Source: Morella rubra
Lineage: Eukaryota; Streptophyta; Magnoliopsida; Fagales; Myricaceae
Direction: 5' to 3'
Assembly (NCBI GenBank): GCA_003952965.2
Contig: CM025856.1
Span: 3,600,738-3,664,737, forward strand
Length of the DNA: 64,000 nt
Below are positions 27,969 through 41,099 of this stretch, piece after piece; within the stretch, counting starts at the first letter, position 1; each line of letters begins with the position of its first letter. The notes under the pieces are model-generated. The model had not been told where the DNA came from and did not search any database. It saw only the letters and a program-made list of their open reading frames with translations. The position numbers and the translations under genes are program-made.

Positions 27969-27997
<29 letters not shown>
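27969..27997. repeat. (AT)n microsatellite
   Basis: An uninterrupted run of AT dinucleotides. Confidence 0.9.
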
Positions 27998-27999
<2 letters not shown>

Positions 28000-28065
28000 T
28001 TTAGTTTTTTTTTTCTAAGTAATATATACAGGTTTAGTTAAAAGTAAGATCATGTAGGTAAAAGT

Positions 28066-28196
28066 GAGATCAATATCAACGTACGTCCTTTCAATTTGCT
28101 CTTTTTATTCCATGATCATAAAGTATAGCTTTTAATGAGATCAAAATCAACGTACCTCCTTTTTATTCCATAATCATAAAGTATAGATTTTAATGT
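28066..28196. repeat. Tandem duplication of about 70 bp
   Basis: GAGATCAATATCAACGTACG..CATAAAGTATAGCTTTTAAT at 28066 is repeated from about 28137 as GAGATCAAAATCAACGTACC..CATAAAGTATAGATTTTAAT, with one short deletion. Confidence 0.75.
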
Positions 28197-29447
28197 AAAA
28201 GCTCAAATCGACCTGGTCGTTGAAAAGAATAGCAATTTTTCCCGAGAGATTGATTTACCCCAAAAGCCTTATGCACTTTACAGCTACATCTACCTATCTT
28301 TCACTGTACTTGTATCTTTGAATATCTACCATCATTAATGGTTTTACTGTTCTTTCCTGAACTAGTTCGATTCCTAGCTAGTTGCAGGCAACCTAGCGGG
28401 AAGATTACAAAGAATTTTCTTCCTTTTTCAATTGGGTGCGTGTAAACATCTTCCAGTTAATTGCTTTTCGAGAGATAAGTTCCCGGTTGCCAGGAGGCAA
28501 CGTGGCATTAGAACGAAGTAAACCGGAAGCTAAAGAAAAGCTTTTTCCTGATTCCTGAACCAAAAATAAAAGCAATGTCCTCCGTGAAAAAGAGAGGTTT
28601 GTGCGCGGGATGCGTTTTCATACAAATTTGCTGTCTCTGTACATTCCGGACTTCTAATGATAGAACTTAATTATGGGCGACTATGAAAATGCAATTTTTG
28701 CCATTCATTACCTCCAAGAAGCTAGTGTGAAAAGGATCGAAAAGGTGAATTGTTCAAATTTTTGAGAAAATACATTGAATGTAATTCCGTTGTTTCACTC
28801 ATTTAAAAAATTGAACAATTCAACCTTGAAAAGATAATTTGAAAGTATCTCAATTTAAATTTTTGCATCAAAATTTTTTTTTTTCATAAGATTTCCTTCT
28901 AATTTCTTGAGGCTATTTTTTTTATAGCCCAACCAATTTTTAGTTCCAAAGATAAGATGCACACCGTATAATTATTCACTTGAAATAAATCTATGAACTT
29001 AAACTTAAAACATGTTAAGAAATGAGAGGGATAATTGCCTTAGCCTGTTAATAGCTAAGCTATCCTGGGATACACTTACCAATTGGGTGGGGTTTCTGCC
29101 AAATAATAGAGCATCGGCGGCGAGGTATAACCATTACAACCCCACCTGCGCCTAACAAGCCGTTTACTAGTCCTGGTATACTTTCACCATTTCGAGGAAA
29201 TTACAGATGGGTTTCACTAGAATTATAAACCAACATTTGAGTTGTGCTTGGAGTTTTCTAGAACATATATTACATCTATAAACTGACTCCTTTTTGTTCC
29301 AAAAGACAGAAGCTAAATTACCTTTGAGTGGATTTTCTGGAAACTCCGGCCATCTTCATTTCTGATTTTTTTCAACGATGATAACATAATATTCAATGCG
29401 AAGAACTTTCTCGACAATAATTTTCAACGTGGAATTCAATAAGTTTA

Positions 29448-29630
29448 GGGAGTGTTTGTTTGACAAAATTTTGAAGAATATTCTCGAAATTTTGAGAATC
29501 TTTACTTTATTAAGATTTATTGAGATTTGTAAAAGGTGATGTGTGTATATATAAAAGTTAAAAATTTTGAAATGTGTTTGTTTTGTTAGAAATTTTCGTA
29601 CCCTAAAACATTGGAGAAACAAATGGTACC
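29448..29630. mobile_element. Tourist-like MITE (copy 2, inverted), TSD TTA
   Basis: A 183-bp element flanked by TTA at 29445-29447 and 29631-29633. The left end is GGGAGTGTTTGTTTG; the right end read inward is GGTACCATTTGTTTC. The interior is the reverse complement of the element at 1884-2064, so the two are members of one family. Confidence 0.75.
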
Positions 29631-31556
29631 TTAATGTTTCCGGGCCAAATTTTGGATTTCAGATAAACAGAGCTGCCCATTGCAAAGATATATATATATT
29701 AGGGTTGCAAACAAGAAACTGCGGCCATCTTGCCTAATTACCATTCCCCGTAGGTGTATATGCGATGATTTGTCCATACAAAATTCTTAACCACAGATTC
29801 TATACGTGTTATGATGGGTTTCGACATTGAAAATATCTGCAATTCATGGTATATATTATTTCTCAATTTTCTCGTCCCATCAATTCCGTTAGTTTTACGA
29901 AAAGAAGGAAGTATGGTTCCAGTGTCTTTTGATTTTAACCATTCGATCCTATAAAAGTTATTCCAAAACAATACTTTCTGTTCTCAACAGTCCTCTCGGT
30001 CTCATGCTGTTTCGTCGAAACTCAAACATGGCAAGCAACGTTCACACGGCTACATGTGATAGCTGGCAAGCGAGGCAGGCGTGGCATGGAGTACTGGACT
30101 TCACTACAACTGGCCCAACGTAAGTTTGTCGGAGATAATAATTTTATTTGCGACCCATAATAAGTCTAACGTTCCATAGACATACAGGTGTCTCTCCTGA
30201 ATTATCCTCAACTATCAACAGATATTATTGGTGTTCGGGTCGAAGCCAACCCAAGAAAAGAATAGCCTTATTTTCCGATTAATATTATAAACTTGTAACC
30301 CAAAAATTAAAGGAATTTACTCTGTCGATCCTTTATTTTTCAATTTTTTTTCCTGAAAACAAAGATATTTGGTGTCAGTTCAGCACTAAGGAGGCTGTTC
30401 CCTCATCGATGCTACTCGTAACTCTCTGACATTAGAAGGATCGTCATGGCCGTTTCTTTTGTTTTCTGTTCAGAGAAAAATATTTCCAGCACTCGTGCTA
30501 ATGTCACCTAAAATAAAACAAAACCCTTTGGGTAACAGTACTCGTGGTGCACGAACCATTGAGCTCTACTTGGATTGAACACTGACACTTGAAAGGGTAG
30601 AGAGAGAGAGAGAGGATGAACTCAAGAGGACAGGATAAGGTAGAGTACGAAGGTGTGGGGGAGTCCACCCATATTGTTTCCAGGGAACCCCAGATTCAGC
30701 CTGCAACCAATGGGAATTCGAAATCTGGCAGAATGTCACGTCAGAGTTAAGCCTGAACCTATCAGATAGATCACACGGGCAACTCACTCAACCTCGTCAT
30801 GCCTTCTACTGTTTCAGTCTTTCACAACGTCCAAAGACTCACATTTCTCATTCACGGTTAATTTTGGAAAAGAAAAAATAGGGTGAAGTCCTTTTTTTTT
30901 TTTTTTTTTTAGGTCCGTCTGGACTCTTCAAAGTCTCTCTCCCCTCTCTCTCTCTCTCGTTTCTCAGGTTTTTCGCTCTGAAAAGAAGGTAAGGTCTAGT
31001 CGTTTTTGCAGGTGGTCTGTAAAGGTCTCTTTCTCTCTCTCTTTCTCTCAGGTCTTCTTCTCGCACTGTCTTTTTCCGCAGGCGTTCTTCAAAACTTCTC
31101 GCTCTCTCGCGTGCTGCTGTGCTCTACATCCTAAGGGTTCATGAAGTTTATCTAGTGGCGGCTTGCATTAATCCCAGAATCAGATATAGCGTTCAAAGGT
31201 TATACTTGTCGTAGCTCATTCGATATGGCTTATCGCTGCCTTTTGCTGACTAGTACTCCTTTTATTGTTCTAAGCATACAGATGAAGCTCCCGGTCACCT
31301 CTCTTGGTCACGCTTGATATAACTAAGCCCCTCGCTCTGTCTTGAATCCCAAGTGTTCATCCCTAGACAGATATTGCTGTGGTTAATGGCTCACCCAGTT
31401 CTAGACTAGCCTCACTGCTATAATCGCAATGCCTCTGGCTCTAATATAGTCTCTGTCTCTTCCTGGGATTCTTGAAGTTGAAGTTTCTTTACACGGAAAA
31501 ATACTTGGACGAGTTTCAGGCTTGTGAAACTGTGAGACGATTGAATTAATCCAGAG

Positions 31557-34500
31557 ATGGAAGGGTTTTATAGGTTTAATCCCGTAATATCTTGTTCGGG
31601 TGAGATTGTTAGAGTTGACAACATTTCTGCTGCTACCACAGCGGGATTCCATGGCTCTGCGGATAACATGCTACAGTTCAAAGCGGCTGAGCCTGAGGTC
31701 AGTGGGTCGGAGATGACGGATCTGATCAAGACGCAGATTGCCAATCATCCTCTTTATCCAAATTTGGTTTCTGCTTACATAGAATGCCAAAAGGTTTCCC
31801 TTCCTTTACGGGATAATTTGATGCTTCTTTTCAAGTGCTTTTGTTTAGAATAAATTACTTTTGTTTTGTTCTTTCCGAAATGAAATCTCGGTTTATTTTT
31901 GCGTAGGGAAAAGAGATAATTGTATATCAAAGTGAGACAAAGTACACTACTCTAATTGTTTACATAGTATTACTCCATTCTTTATTTTGGGGTTTTGATT
32001 GATTTTGTGGGCCTTAAAGGTTGGAGCTCCCCGAGAAACCTCATCTTTTCTTGAAGAAATCAGCCGAGAGCACTACTTATTAAACGCTTGCTTTGAGATA
32101 GGAGCTAATCCGGAACTCGATGAATTCATGGTACCTTGAAGCATGCCATCCACGTTTTTTGTTCTTTATTATTTTTTTTCAACATGTAATTTTGTTCTTT
32201 GGAATCCGGTATTGTCCCAGCATCCACTGGCGCACATACATCTATTCGTCCTCTCTCTCTCGAACATTTTCTGGCCTAGTTGTAAAGTTTTGAGTTACTA
32301 TTCCTTGTTTTTGAAGGAAGCGTACTGTAAGGCCCTGTATAGATACAAAGAGGAGCTTTCCAGGCCTTTTGATGAAGCGACCACATTCTTGAGTGGCATC
32401 GAATCACAGCTCAATAACCTCTGTAAAGGAACATTGACAAGAAACTTGGATTATCGCTCTGGTATAGCTGTCCCATTCCCGCTATTTTACACTCTGATTA
32501 TTGTCCAGCTCTCACGTTATTTTGCAAGGCTCACCAGTATAGACAAAGCCTCTAGTATAATCTGCAAGGGGCCAAGTTGACATTAAACTTTGGGATCACT
32601 TTCTTCTTTATACGGAAACTTTGAGACGATTGAATAGGACGAGAAGTTATGAATCCCTGTGAGACGGAAGGGTCCATATATTTTAAGGGTTTTGCTCTAC
32701 CAAGCGTTATGAGTGGCTGCGGACAACACAGTTTTTGATGCCTGCTGATCAGGCTATGGAGCTTGCTGAGCCTGAGGTCAGTGGGTCGGAGATGACGGAT
32801 CTGATCAAGACGCAGATTGCCAATCATCCTCTTTATCCAAATTTGGTTTCTGCTTACATAGAATGCCAAAAGGTTTCCCTTCCTTTACGGGATAATTTGA
32901 TGCTTCTTTTCAAGTGCTTTTGTTTAGAATAAATTACTTTTGTTTTGTTCTTTCCGAATGAAATCTCGGTTTATTTTTGCGTAGGGAAAAGAGATAATTG
33001 TATATCAAAGTGAGACAAAGTACACTACTCTAATTGTTTACATAGTATTACTCCATTCTTTATTTTGGGGTTTTGATTGATTTTGTGGGCCTTAAAGGTT
33101 GGAGCTCCCCGAGAAACCTCATCTTTTCTTGAAGAAATCAGCCGAGAGCACTACTTATTAAACGCTTGCTTTGAGATAGGAGCTAATCCGGAACTCGATG
33201 AATTCATGGTACCTTGAAGCATGCCATCCACGTTTTTTGTTCTTTATTATTTTTTTTCAACATGTAATTTTGTTCTTTGGAATCCGGTATTGTCCCAGCA
33301 TCCACTGGCGCACATACATCTATTCGTCCTCTCTCTCTCGAACATTTTCTGGCCTAGTTGTAAAGTTTTGAGTTACTATTCCTTGTTTTTGAAGGAAGCG
33401 TACTGTAAGGCCCTGTATAGATACAAAGAGGAGCTTTCCAGGCCTTTTGATGAAGCGACCACATTCTTGAGTGGCATCGAATCACAGCTCAATAACCTCT
33501 GTAAAGGAACATTGACAAGAAACTTGGATTATCGCTCTGGTATAGCTGTCCCATTCCCGCTATTTTACACTCTGATTATTATTATGTCCTTGCTTAGCTC
33601 TCACGGTTGCGTGTGCCCATTTTGTTAAAAGTTCAATATTTTGGTAATGTGTTATGTACCTAAAAATGACAAGAATGGCGGAGATTGTAATGAGCGCCAA
33701 GCCTGTGCCACCATCTACACATTAAAAAATTTGTTTTTCTTGTTTATTTGAGTTTATACATTGGAAACCTTTTGAATGGATACCATTGCCTATACACATA
33801 AATGCCAATTACGGTCTCCTCTCTTAATCTCCTCCGGCACTTCACTCTATCGGTTTACTAATTCCTATTTTTGTCCCACTAGTGAAGAATCTGCTAGTGT
33901 TCAACCAATATATGCCCATGCTCTACAACAAATTCTAATTTTGAATGCAACTGGATTGATCTTGCTTCTGCTTCATGGACTTGTGTACCTTGGGAGCTGT
34001 AGGCTGCTGGGTTTTTATGGCCTGCTTCCAAGATCTCGGTAGAAAACTCTATAAAAACAGATGTTCGGATGAGTTTGCTAGTTCAATTATCGATATAGAT
34101 GCCTGTTTTTAATTATGAGCTTGTGCCTTTACTTCTTCTGGACTTCTATTTTCATATTTTACTGCTGCTATTCCACCCATCCCTTCCAAAAGAAAAAGAC
34201 ATGAATGAAGCAATTTTAAAGCAAGAGAAAATATGTTTAATATGCAGATCACAAATGAGCCTTTCTGGTTAATCTTTCTTATGTTAATTTTGTCAGCTTG
34301 TTTTGAAGTAATCCTTTGCGCTATAGATTTAGTCGGTGCTGTATATATTCATTTGAACGAAAAAGTGGTATTAAAGGTGAATCTTTTGCTTCACTGACCA
34401 TATCACATGTTGCGTTATCACTTAAAAGTTTCTACAAACTTTTCGTAATGGACATTCAGCAATTTTCTTGGCCTGGGTTTCCAACTTCACATGTGGCTTC

Positions 34501-37500
34501 AATTTCAGCCTCCCTAGTGCATTAGTTTATAAAGAAAATTTCTTTGAGCCACATGTTTAATTGTTATAGCTGTATTTGGAATTTGAGTGCCAAGGTTATC
34601 CATGCTAGGGGATTGATGAAAAGGAGTTTTAGGAGGAAATAATTCCGTCCTGAAGAATGAGACACTCTTGATTACTTCAACAAACTGACCGGAGGAATTT
34701 CAACTTGTACAAGAATTAAGCTCTTGTGATCATGCAGTTGATTTAGTCGTATTCTAATAATTGAACTCCCATCTTGCTCCATGTTTGCCTGTTTTACCTT
34801 CACTATTGGATCCTGTGCCACATGGCATTCAAGTGAAGAATTATTTTGAATGGGGATACTTTTATACCAGATGTCATCAGGGAAGATGGTGGGAATGGCC
34901 ATCTTTTCATTTTAAGGAATGACAAGGAAAAACGGTTGTCTTTTTATCCTCTCCGTTTACCTTGTGGTTTAGAGCTTTGGTTCTTTATTGTTATTTGCGG
35001 CATGGTATATGAGCTTTGGTAAAAGTAAAAAATCAGCATTTACTCTCTCGTCAGTATAACCTTATTCCTGCTCCCCCAATGCTGCAAGCTTTTTCTTTTA
35101 TAGCTTGGAATTCGTGTTACTTTCCCTTTTCATACCTTTTTAGTGCTTGATGCTGAACTTTAAGTTGTCATGAAACATGTATAGCGTTGTTAGAATAATT
35201 CTTGTTTCCCAGTCAAGGTATGGTGCAACTAGACCCTGTAGTGCATCGTGTATAACTTTTCTTTTGGTCTCTATGCCAGATGAAACAGCTGGGACTTCAG
35301 AGGAGGAATTGAGCTGTGGGGAGGTAGATGCTCCTGAAACCCAAGAGTACTCTTTTGGGAGCTGTCCAGGAGACCAGGAACTAAAAGAAATGCTCCTTCG
35401 GAAGTACAGTGGCTATCTTAACAATTTGATGAAAGCGTTTCTAAAGAAAAAAAAGAGGGGAAAGCTACCAAAGGACGCAAGAATGGCATTGATGGACTGG
35501 TGGAATACACATTGTAGATGGCCTTATCCAACGGTAATTCCACATGATCACATGGATTTTTTTTTTTTTTTTTGTAGCTTAATTGTTAAGTGGTTATTTT
35601 ACCCTTCTCTGTTAGTTTAGGAGTTCAATGTTGGTAATAGCACATCATAGGCGAATCCTAATTGAAACTAAAATGTATGGATAGTACCATAAGGTTGTGC
35701 TTGACGCAAGTGCAGAAAACTATGTCTTGAGGAAAAAAAAAAAATTAGAAATTCACACTCAGTTTACCTATTATTTTACTGCGACTCACCTACTTACATT
35801 AGACTATGCTTAATTTTTTGTTTCTGTGGTAAGAGAAATGTTATTCTAGAAGTAAAAAACAAAAATAGAATCTTTACAATGATATTAAGACCAGTTTTAA
35901 TATATCTCATCTTGTTGCCGATTTGAGAAGACAAAAGTAGCATTGCATACCCATTAAAGCAACACTAGGATCTCTAATTAGACTTTAAGATTCATCCTTT
36001 ACATTTCAATTGGGGTCATATAAATATTCATTAAATTGTACGTCTTGAACAATATGCAACAAAATTAGACAAATGCAGACAATCCAGCTCAATATGCTCA
36101 CTTCAACTTGGAGACAAGCTCCCAATTAACAAAAATAAGACTTTTATCAGTCTTCAAAAACTCAATCCACAAAATATATGTGAGGACTACTGAACCAAAT
36201 TTGTTTATCTAAGCTAGCTATTTGCTGGCCAAAAACGAGTTGGAAACAGGCCCTTAAAAGTCTTCAGCACTAGCGTCATCCCTGAACATGAACAAGTAAT
36301 CCTCTACTAGGACAAAAGCTTCTGTAAAGCTCCATCACCAACAGAAAAACATTGATGTGAATACAAGTTGAAAATTTATTCACTTCTACTCAGCTCTAGG
36401 AAAAATCAGCATTTCCATAAAAAAATCCTCACCTCCCTATACAGTAGCACACCAATCAAGTACCTTCAGAAGGTGTGATCATAATACAGTTTAAGTTGAA
36501 GATTCATTCACTTCTGCTCTAGTTACGCTCGCAAAAAGATCTCATGGGGTGAGCCTAGGAGACTATCCAAACCATTCCTCCAACCCGCTCAAGCAAGGAG
36601 GTCTTGGGGGTGAGTGCAGGACCTCCAGTGGGGTGTACATACTCACAACAAGACCTCTTCCAATAAGGGACTACCATTTCTGCTGTCACAACAATAATAC
36701 TCGCAGGTTTTTCCAACTTCTATAGAATAAGAAAAAATCCAGAATTATACATACTGAGAATTAATCGAGTAGGTGTCAATTCTCTTACTCTGGCACCGCA
36801 CTCTGATCACATCACAAATCCTACAATCAACCACGCATTCGACAGGGTGTAACTTGACAACAAAACCACAAATCTTGGAAAGAAAGATTAGAGAAGAGAG
36901 AAATTAGATGCATCTTTAATTCTTCTTCTCACATTTTGCCACATTCTGTGAGGCCTCCAACTTGGAGTGACCAAGATCCAACTTGCTTGAGAAGCAAGCT
37001 CACTCTAAAGTGGCCCTGGGATGGAAGAAAGATGACCTTTCTTTTTGTTGGTTCTAGTAAGAGGCTCCCCCTTCCCTTTCATTTCTGTGGAGCCAGCTTT
37101 TCGCAGCTCCACATGTGGGTTTATATACGAGGAAAGTTAGATATGGGTAGAATTCAGGTGACTTGCACTTTTTGGCTATGTTCCAACATGGATATGGTTT
37201 ACTGTCAATACTGGGGGGATCAACTGTATGAAATCTAAACATACATCAACAGTTAAAAGACAGAAGGAGAAAATTACCTCAAAGCTTATCTGTACTATGA
37301 CTTGGGCATACTCAAGCTCATAAAATCAGAATGACAAGGTGGTTTAAAAATTAATTGAATTTAATCGTGTGAGGCAATATTTGTCTTTTAGCAGTCACCT
37401 TGTAATTCAAGATAGGCAAGAAATAAACCTTTTAAGCACGTGTAAGGGATGGCCATATCTGAGGCAATGACAGATTATACCCCATTCTCTTGCTAAACTA

Positions 37501-38263
37501 TTGGGCTTCGAATCACTTTTATTAATTTCTGGATATGTACTGGCCAGAATTTTTTATTTTTGGATAATTTACATGTTAGTAAGTTGAAGAAATGACGAAT
37601 TTGCAATAGGATTATCGTAAGGATTAGAGATCCAGAGTGTTAATGCACATTTGATCTAACTCCCATTGGAGGAGACGTTAGTCGCTTTGTCTCCCATTTA
37701 TGGGAGACTAAATTAAGGTACAAACAAGCATTACACTTTTGAGGCCTATTGTGTATTGTATACACATTTTCTTCCTCGGGAAGAATCGTTGCAAGTGAAA
37801 AGTATGTACTAGTTAGTTACCAAACCTCCATCTATAACATTTTTCAAAGGAAAAATTAGCTATTATGTTAATAGGAAGTTTAGCTTCATGGAGTCTGCTT
37901 ATTGTTTTCCAGAGAAAAATGTTTGAAATAAAAGCATAATGCTTGGAAATTTTGACAAAGCTGATGGGCTTTGTGTAATGTCCTATAGTACGAAAGCAAT
38001 AGAGTTCTGGATGCATTTTCTTGTTAATCTGTTTTCAATTACCAAACCGTGGAAAGATGCTACAGGAGGAGGAAAAATTGAAGCTATCAGAGAGAACTGG
38101 ATTAGACCAAAAGCAGATCAACAATTGGTTCATAAATCAGAGGAAAAGGCATTGGAAACCTACTGAAGACATGAGACTTGCTCTCATGGAAGGTGTTAGC
38201 AGCAGCGTTGGAGGACCTATGTACTTTGATAATCGAGATAGAATAGGAAATGAGGATCTTTGA
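31557..38263 (+). CDS. Class I KNOX homeobox transcription factor
   Basis: Using the first exon set, the coding exons are 31557-31793, 32020-32130, 32317-32461, 35280-35533 and 38066-38263, giving 314 residues with frame preserved. The domains are KNOX1 (about 51-95), KNOX2 (about 108-152), ELK (about 198-218, [17 protein letters not shown]) and a TALE homeodomain (about 219-281) with the three-residue PYP insertion and [12 protein letters not shown]. The exon break after WPYPT inside the homeobox is at the usual class I KNOX position; that intron is 2.5 kb. The C-terminus ([13 protein letters not shown]) resembles the rice OSH6/OSH71 group more than STM or BP, as I recall them. KNOX proteins bind DNA with BELL partners and act in shoot meristems; this role is inferred. 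A second copy of the first three exons lies at 32735-33539, and either set can be spliced in frame to exon 4. Confidence 0.85.
31686..32499 (+). repeat. KNOX exon 1-3 tandem repeat, copy A
   Basis: This segment starts at GCTGAGCCTGAGGTCAG and runs through exon 3 to ACACTCTGATTATT. It repeats at 32765-33578 (offset 1079, then 1078 after a single deleted A in the first intron). Apart from that one-base indel I see essentially no differences over about 814 bp, introns included. Confidence 0.95.
32735..33539 (+). CDS. Duplicated KNOX exons 1'-3' (alternative 5' exon set)
   Basis: Exon 1' (32735-32872) encodes [16 protein letters not shown] and then the same KNOX1 start as copy A. Exons 2' (33098-33208) and 3' (33395-33539) are identical in sequence to 32020-32130 and 32317-32461, with intact acceptors and donors. 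Spliced to exon 4 (35280), this set would give a 281-residue KNOX protein with a different, shorter N-terminus. Exon 3 (phase 1) cannot join exon 2' (phase 0) in frame, so a transcript containing both sets is unlikely; one set is probably skipped. Which one is used cannot be told from sequence. The ATG at 32735 is the most upstream methionine in this frame. Confidence 0.6.
32765..33578 (+). repeat. KNOX exon 1-3 tandem repeat, copy B
   Basis: The second copy of 31686-32499. Just upstream (about 32600-32764) the sequence only loosely resembles the region before copy A; both contain GAGACGATTGAAT and CTGCGGAYAACA. Similarity therefore falls abruptly at the left edge. At the right edge, similarity ends in a small rearrangement with AGCTCTCACG shared by both copies. 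Confidence 0.95.
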
Positions 38264-41095
38264 TACTAGTATTATTGTTCCTGGCCAAGTAATTGTGTAT
38301 GTAGATAAACAAAATGTATAGGGATAGGATGTGTAGCTTGCAAAGGTTGGTTTTAGTCCAACCTTCATATTCTGGTTAGATGGATGCGTACTCCGTTGGG
38401 ATTTCCTATGAAGTCCGTTGCGGTGAACCCATATCCAATAGGCAGCTATGTTCATTTTGGTTTCCTAGCAGAAAGCATGTATAACTACTCTGTATTTCCC
38501 ATTGTCTACTGTCAACAATGATGAATGATTGAGGATAAACGAAAGCAAGATTAGATGACGGCTACCTAGGACTCTGGATGATTTTGCCGTCAATGTAAGG
38601 GTAATGAAATCTCTCGCCCTGTGGTGTTTTCCACTTTTCGTTTCCTATGTTCTGCTTACAAGGCTGCGAAGGCAGCAGACCGAGGACAAGTAACCAAGGT
38701 TGTCTCCATTGAAAAGGTGGCGCGCCATTTTGATTGTAAATGACATCTCTGGCAGGAACTTGTCCCTTGGTTAAGAATAATCGACTGGTGGGGGAAGTGT
38801 CATTTTTAAGAATAAGTGACTACTGTTTACGGTTGGAAGTTGTATCCGTCTGAATCTGTTTTCTTCCCTTCTCTTCTCCTAGATTAAGCCTTTGCTTTCC
38901 ATGTAACAAAAGATGGGAGGAGACTGGTGTTGGGTTCTCTACTCAGGTGAAAGTTAGGGTTTTGAGTCCGATTGCCAAAACTGCGCCTTTAATTATGGGT
39001 CTTAAAGTAGAATTCATTTTGCTTCCATAACTTATGGCTGTTGTTGTGACTTGGTTAATCTTGGATGATTTCTTCGGGTGGTGGGCGAGTTTTTCCCGAG
39101 GGTTTGCTCGTGTTTCCTTTTCAATGACCTTCATGTGCCATCAAAACTGAATGATCAGACTGTCAAACAAATTATTGGCCTACATGAGTGATGGCAGTGA
39201 GGTGTTAAGGCTAACATAGGATTCCGAGGTACTTATGGCTAATAGAAGTTTATGAAGCTCTCCCCTTCTGCAGCTGGCTCTTTAACAAAGGCCAGAGATT
39301 TCGGGATAGGATTTTAAGTACTGGCTACTGCCAATTGGGCCTCAAGAAGATGCAATTGGAACTTGACGGCTAAATGATAGTGGGGTTGAAAGGATCTCAA
39401 ATCTTGTGCATGAGCTCGTGATATAGCCTTTGTACTCGTACATAAAAAAGGATCCGGATCGTCTGTAATTTTCTGTCTGAATTATATGGTGTAATTTAGA
39501 GAAAGATGTACAATAAATAGACTTTGTTATAAGGTTTATATTGTCGAAATTTTACATAGGTAACATTAAATAGAAAAACTTGCAAACAGAAGATTATAGA
39601 GAGCAATTATGTCGTTTTACTCTCCATATGCCTTTTACACAGTATCCGAACAAAATATTATATAGAACAAACAATAGCCGATGGCTTACAAACTCTAAAC
39701 TGTTTCCTAACTAAGGAAAGCAAAGAGTTGCAGCCAAAACTCTCTAAAACTGTTTCATCGTAGTCTTAGGGGTGACACTTCTATTAGAGCTTCAACTTCA
39801 AGGCCCATACCCCAACTCTCAGTTTCTCTTGCTTTGATGTGATTGGAAAGTAGTAAGAATAGAGTCCGAAGTTAGAGCCTGAGGTGAAAAAGTAACAGCC
39901 GTCATCCTCTTTGGACGCAATTAACCACAGGTGGACAAAATGACTACTCAACAGTTTTTTCCCAAAAAAGTGACAAATAGATTGACCAGCACATAGCATA
40001 CATGTGATGATCTTTTACTGCAGTTCCTATTTGACACATCACAAAAGGGAAACCCCTGAAAAAGCAAAAAAGAAACAAAACAAAACATGGTCTTCCCGTC
40101 TATTTGACATATTACGATTGGGAAACCCCCGAAAAAAGCAAAAAAGAAACAAAACAAAACAGGTCTTTCCCTTCCCTGCCTCACTCAACAAGGTAAGGCA
40201 TAGTCATAATATTATTCCAACAGAAGTCCTTTTGTATTTTTTTTTTTTTTTAAGACAACTCTACGTCTTGCTTCTAAACTATAGAGCTAATGTCATTGAA
40301 GGGTTCAAGCTATAACCATCAAAATTCATTATGTTATGCTATTTAACCAAATTCTACGTTAAATGAGTGAACAATAACAAAATTGGTAGTTTGGATCTTA
40401 GAATGACATTGAGCTGATAATTTAAGAGCGAAAATTGAAGTTTTTTTTTTTTTTTTTTTTTAATTATCTCTAACGAATAACTTTGGTCACAAGAAGAAAT
40501 TCAAATTACCAAACTGGATTTAGCTGAAAAGTTGGATGTCGAAAGATGAACTGTGGAAGACTGCATTTCAAAGTTCATTTCTAACTTTGAAGACGATTTT
40601 TTCTTTTTTCTCAATCGATTAAAGGCAGATCATTGGACTCATCAGAACAGAAAACCTTGTCAGGCAGCACATCCATATATCTAAGAAGATTGTGGTTTAA
40701 CGTGAAGATGAAGGAACCTGTAATTGACGGAGCATACTTGTTATCTCATGTAACTTCATTAGCTAGATGGATCGAATAAGAGACAAGTAGAGGAAAAATT
40801 CTGAAACCGTCCGAGAGGTTGTTCTTATTGCTTGAAACTGAAGATGCAAATACAACGATTTCTCATTGAGGTAAAAGATGTTGCACATAAAGTACATATC
40901 AAGAAGACATTACAAGGATCAAATTTCTACCTTATTTGGTAAAATGTAAGATGCCAGCACGCAGATTGCAAACATTAAACATGTTGGAAAACGTAAACAA
41001 ATTAGTTATATATATATATGTGTGTGCTTGAACATTTGAAATATAAATCTAAGAAGAAGCCGAGTCCATCCGGCCATGTAGAGCATCATAGATGG
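38264..41095. other. Intergenic DNA between KNOX and the NAS cluster
   Basis: KNOX 3' UTR sequence is followed by AT-rich DNA with a 73-bp tandem duplication at 40028-40172 and poly-T runs near 40240 and 40441. No supported gene. Confidence 0.5.
40028..40172. repeat. 73-bp tandem duplication
   Basis: TATTTGACACATCAC..GGGAAACCCCTGAAAAAGC and an AAAAGAAACAAAACAAAACA tract are repeated from 40101 with a few substitutions. Confidence 0.8.
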
Positions 41096-41099
41096 ACGT

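Larger units (their letters stand above)
23781..31556. other. Long AT-rich intergenic region
   Basis: It starts with the EFR3-like 3' UTR. It contains a retrotransposon 3' fragment near 25950, an AT-rich tract at 26220-26800, a direct duplication at 28066-28196, an (AT)n run at 27969-27997 and a MITE at 29448-29630. The KNOX promoter and leader lie at its right end, with a (GA)n run at about 30599-30614 and CT-rich sequence at 30930-31060. I see no protein-coding gene. Confidence 0.5.

Noticed and set aside
31686..33578. KNOX repeats as LTRs of a retrotransposon
   Set aside because: The repeated segment consists of KNOX exons and introns, with no primer site, TG..CA ends or target duplication.
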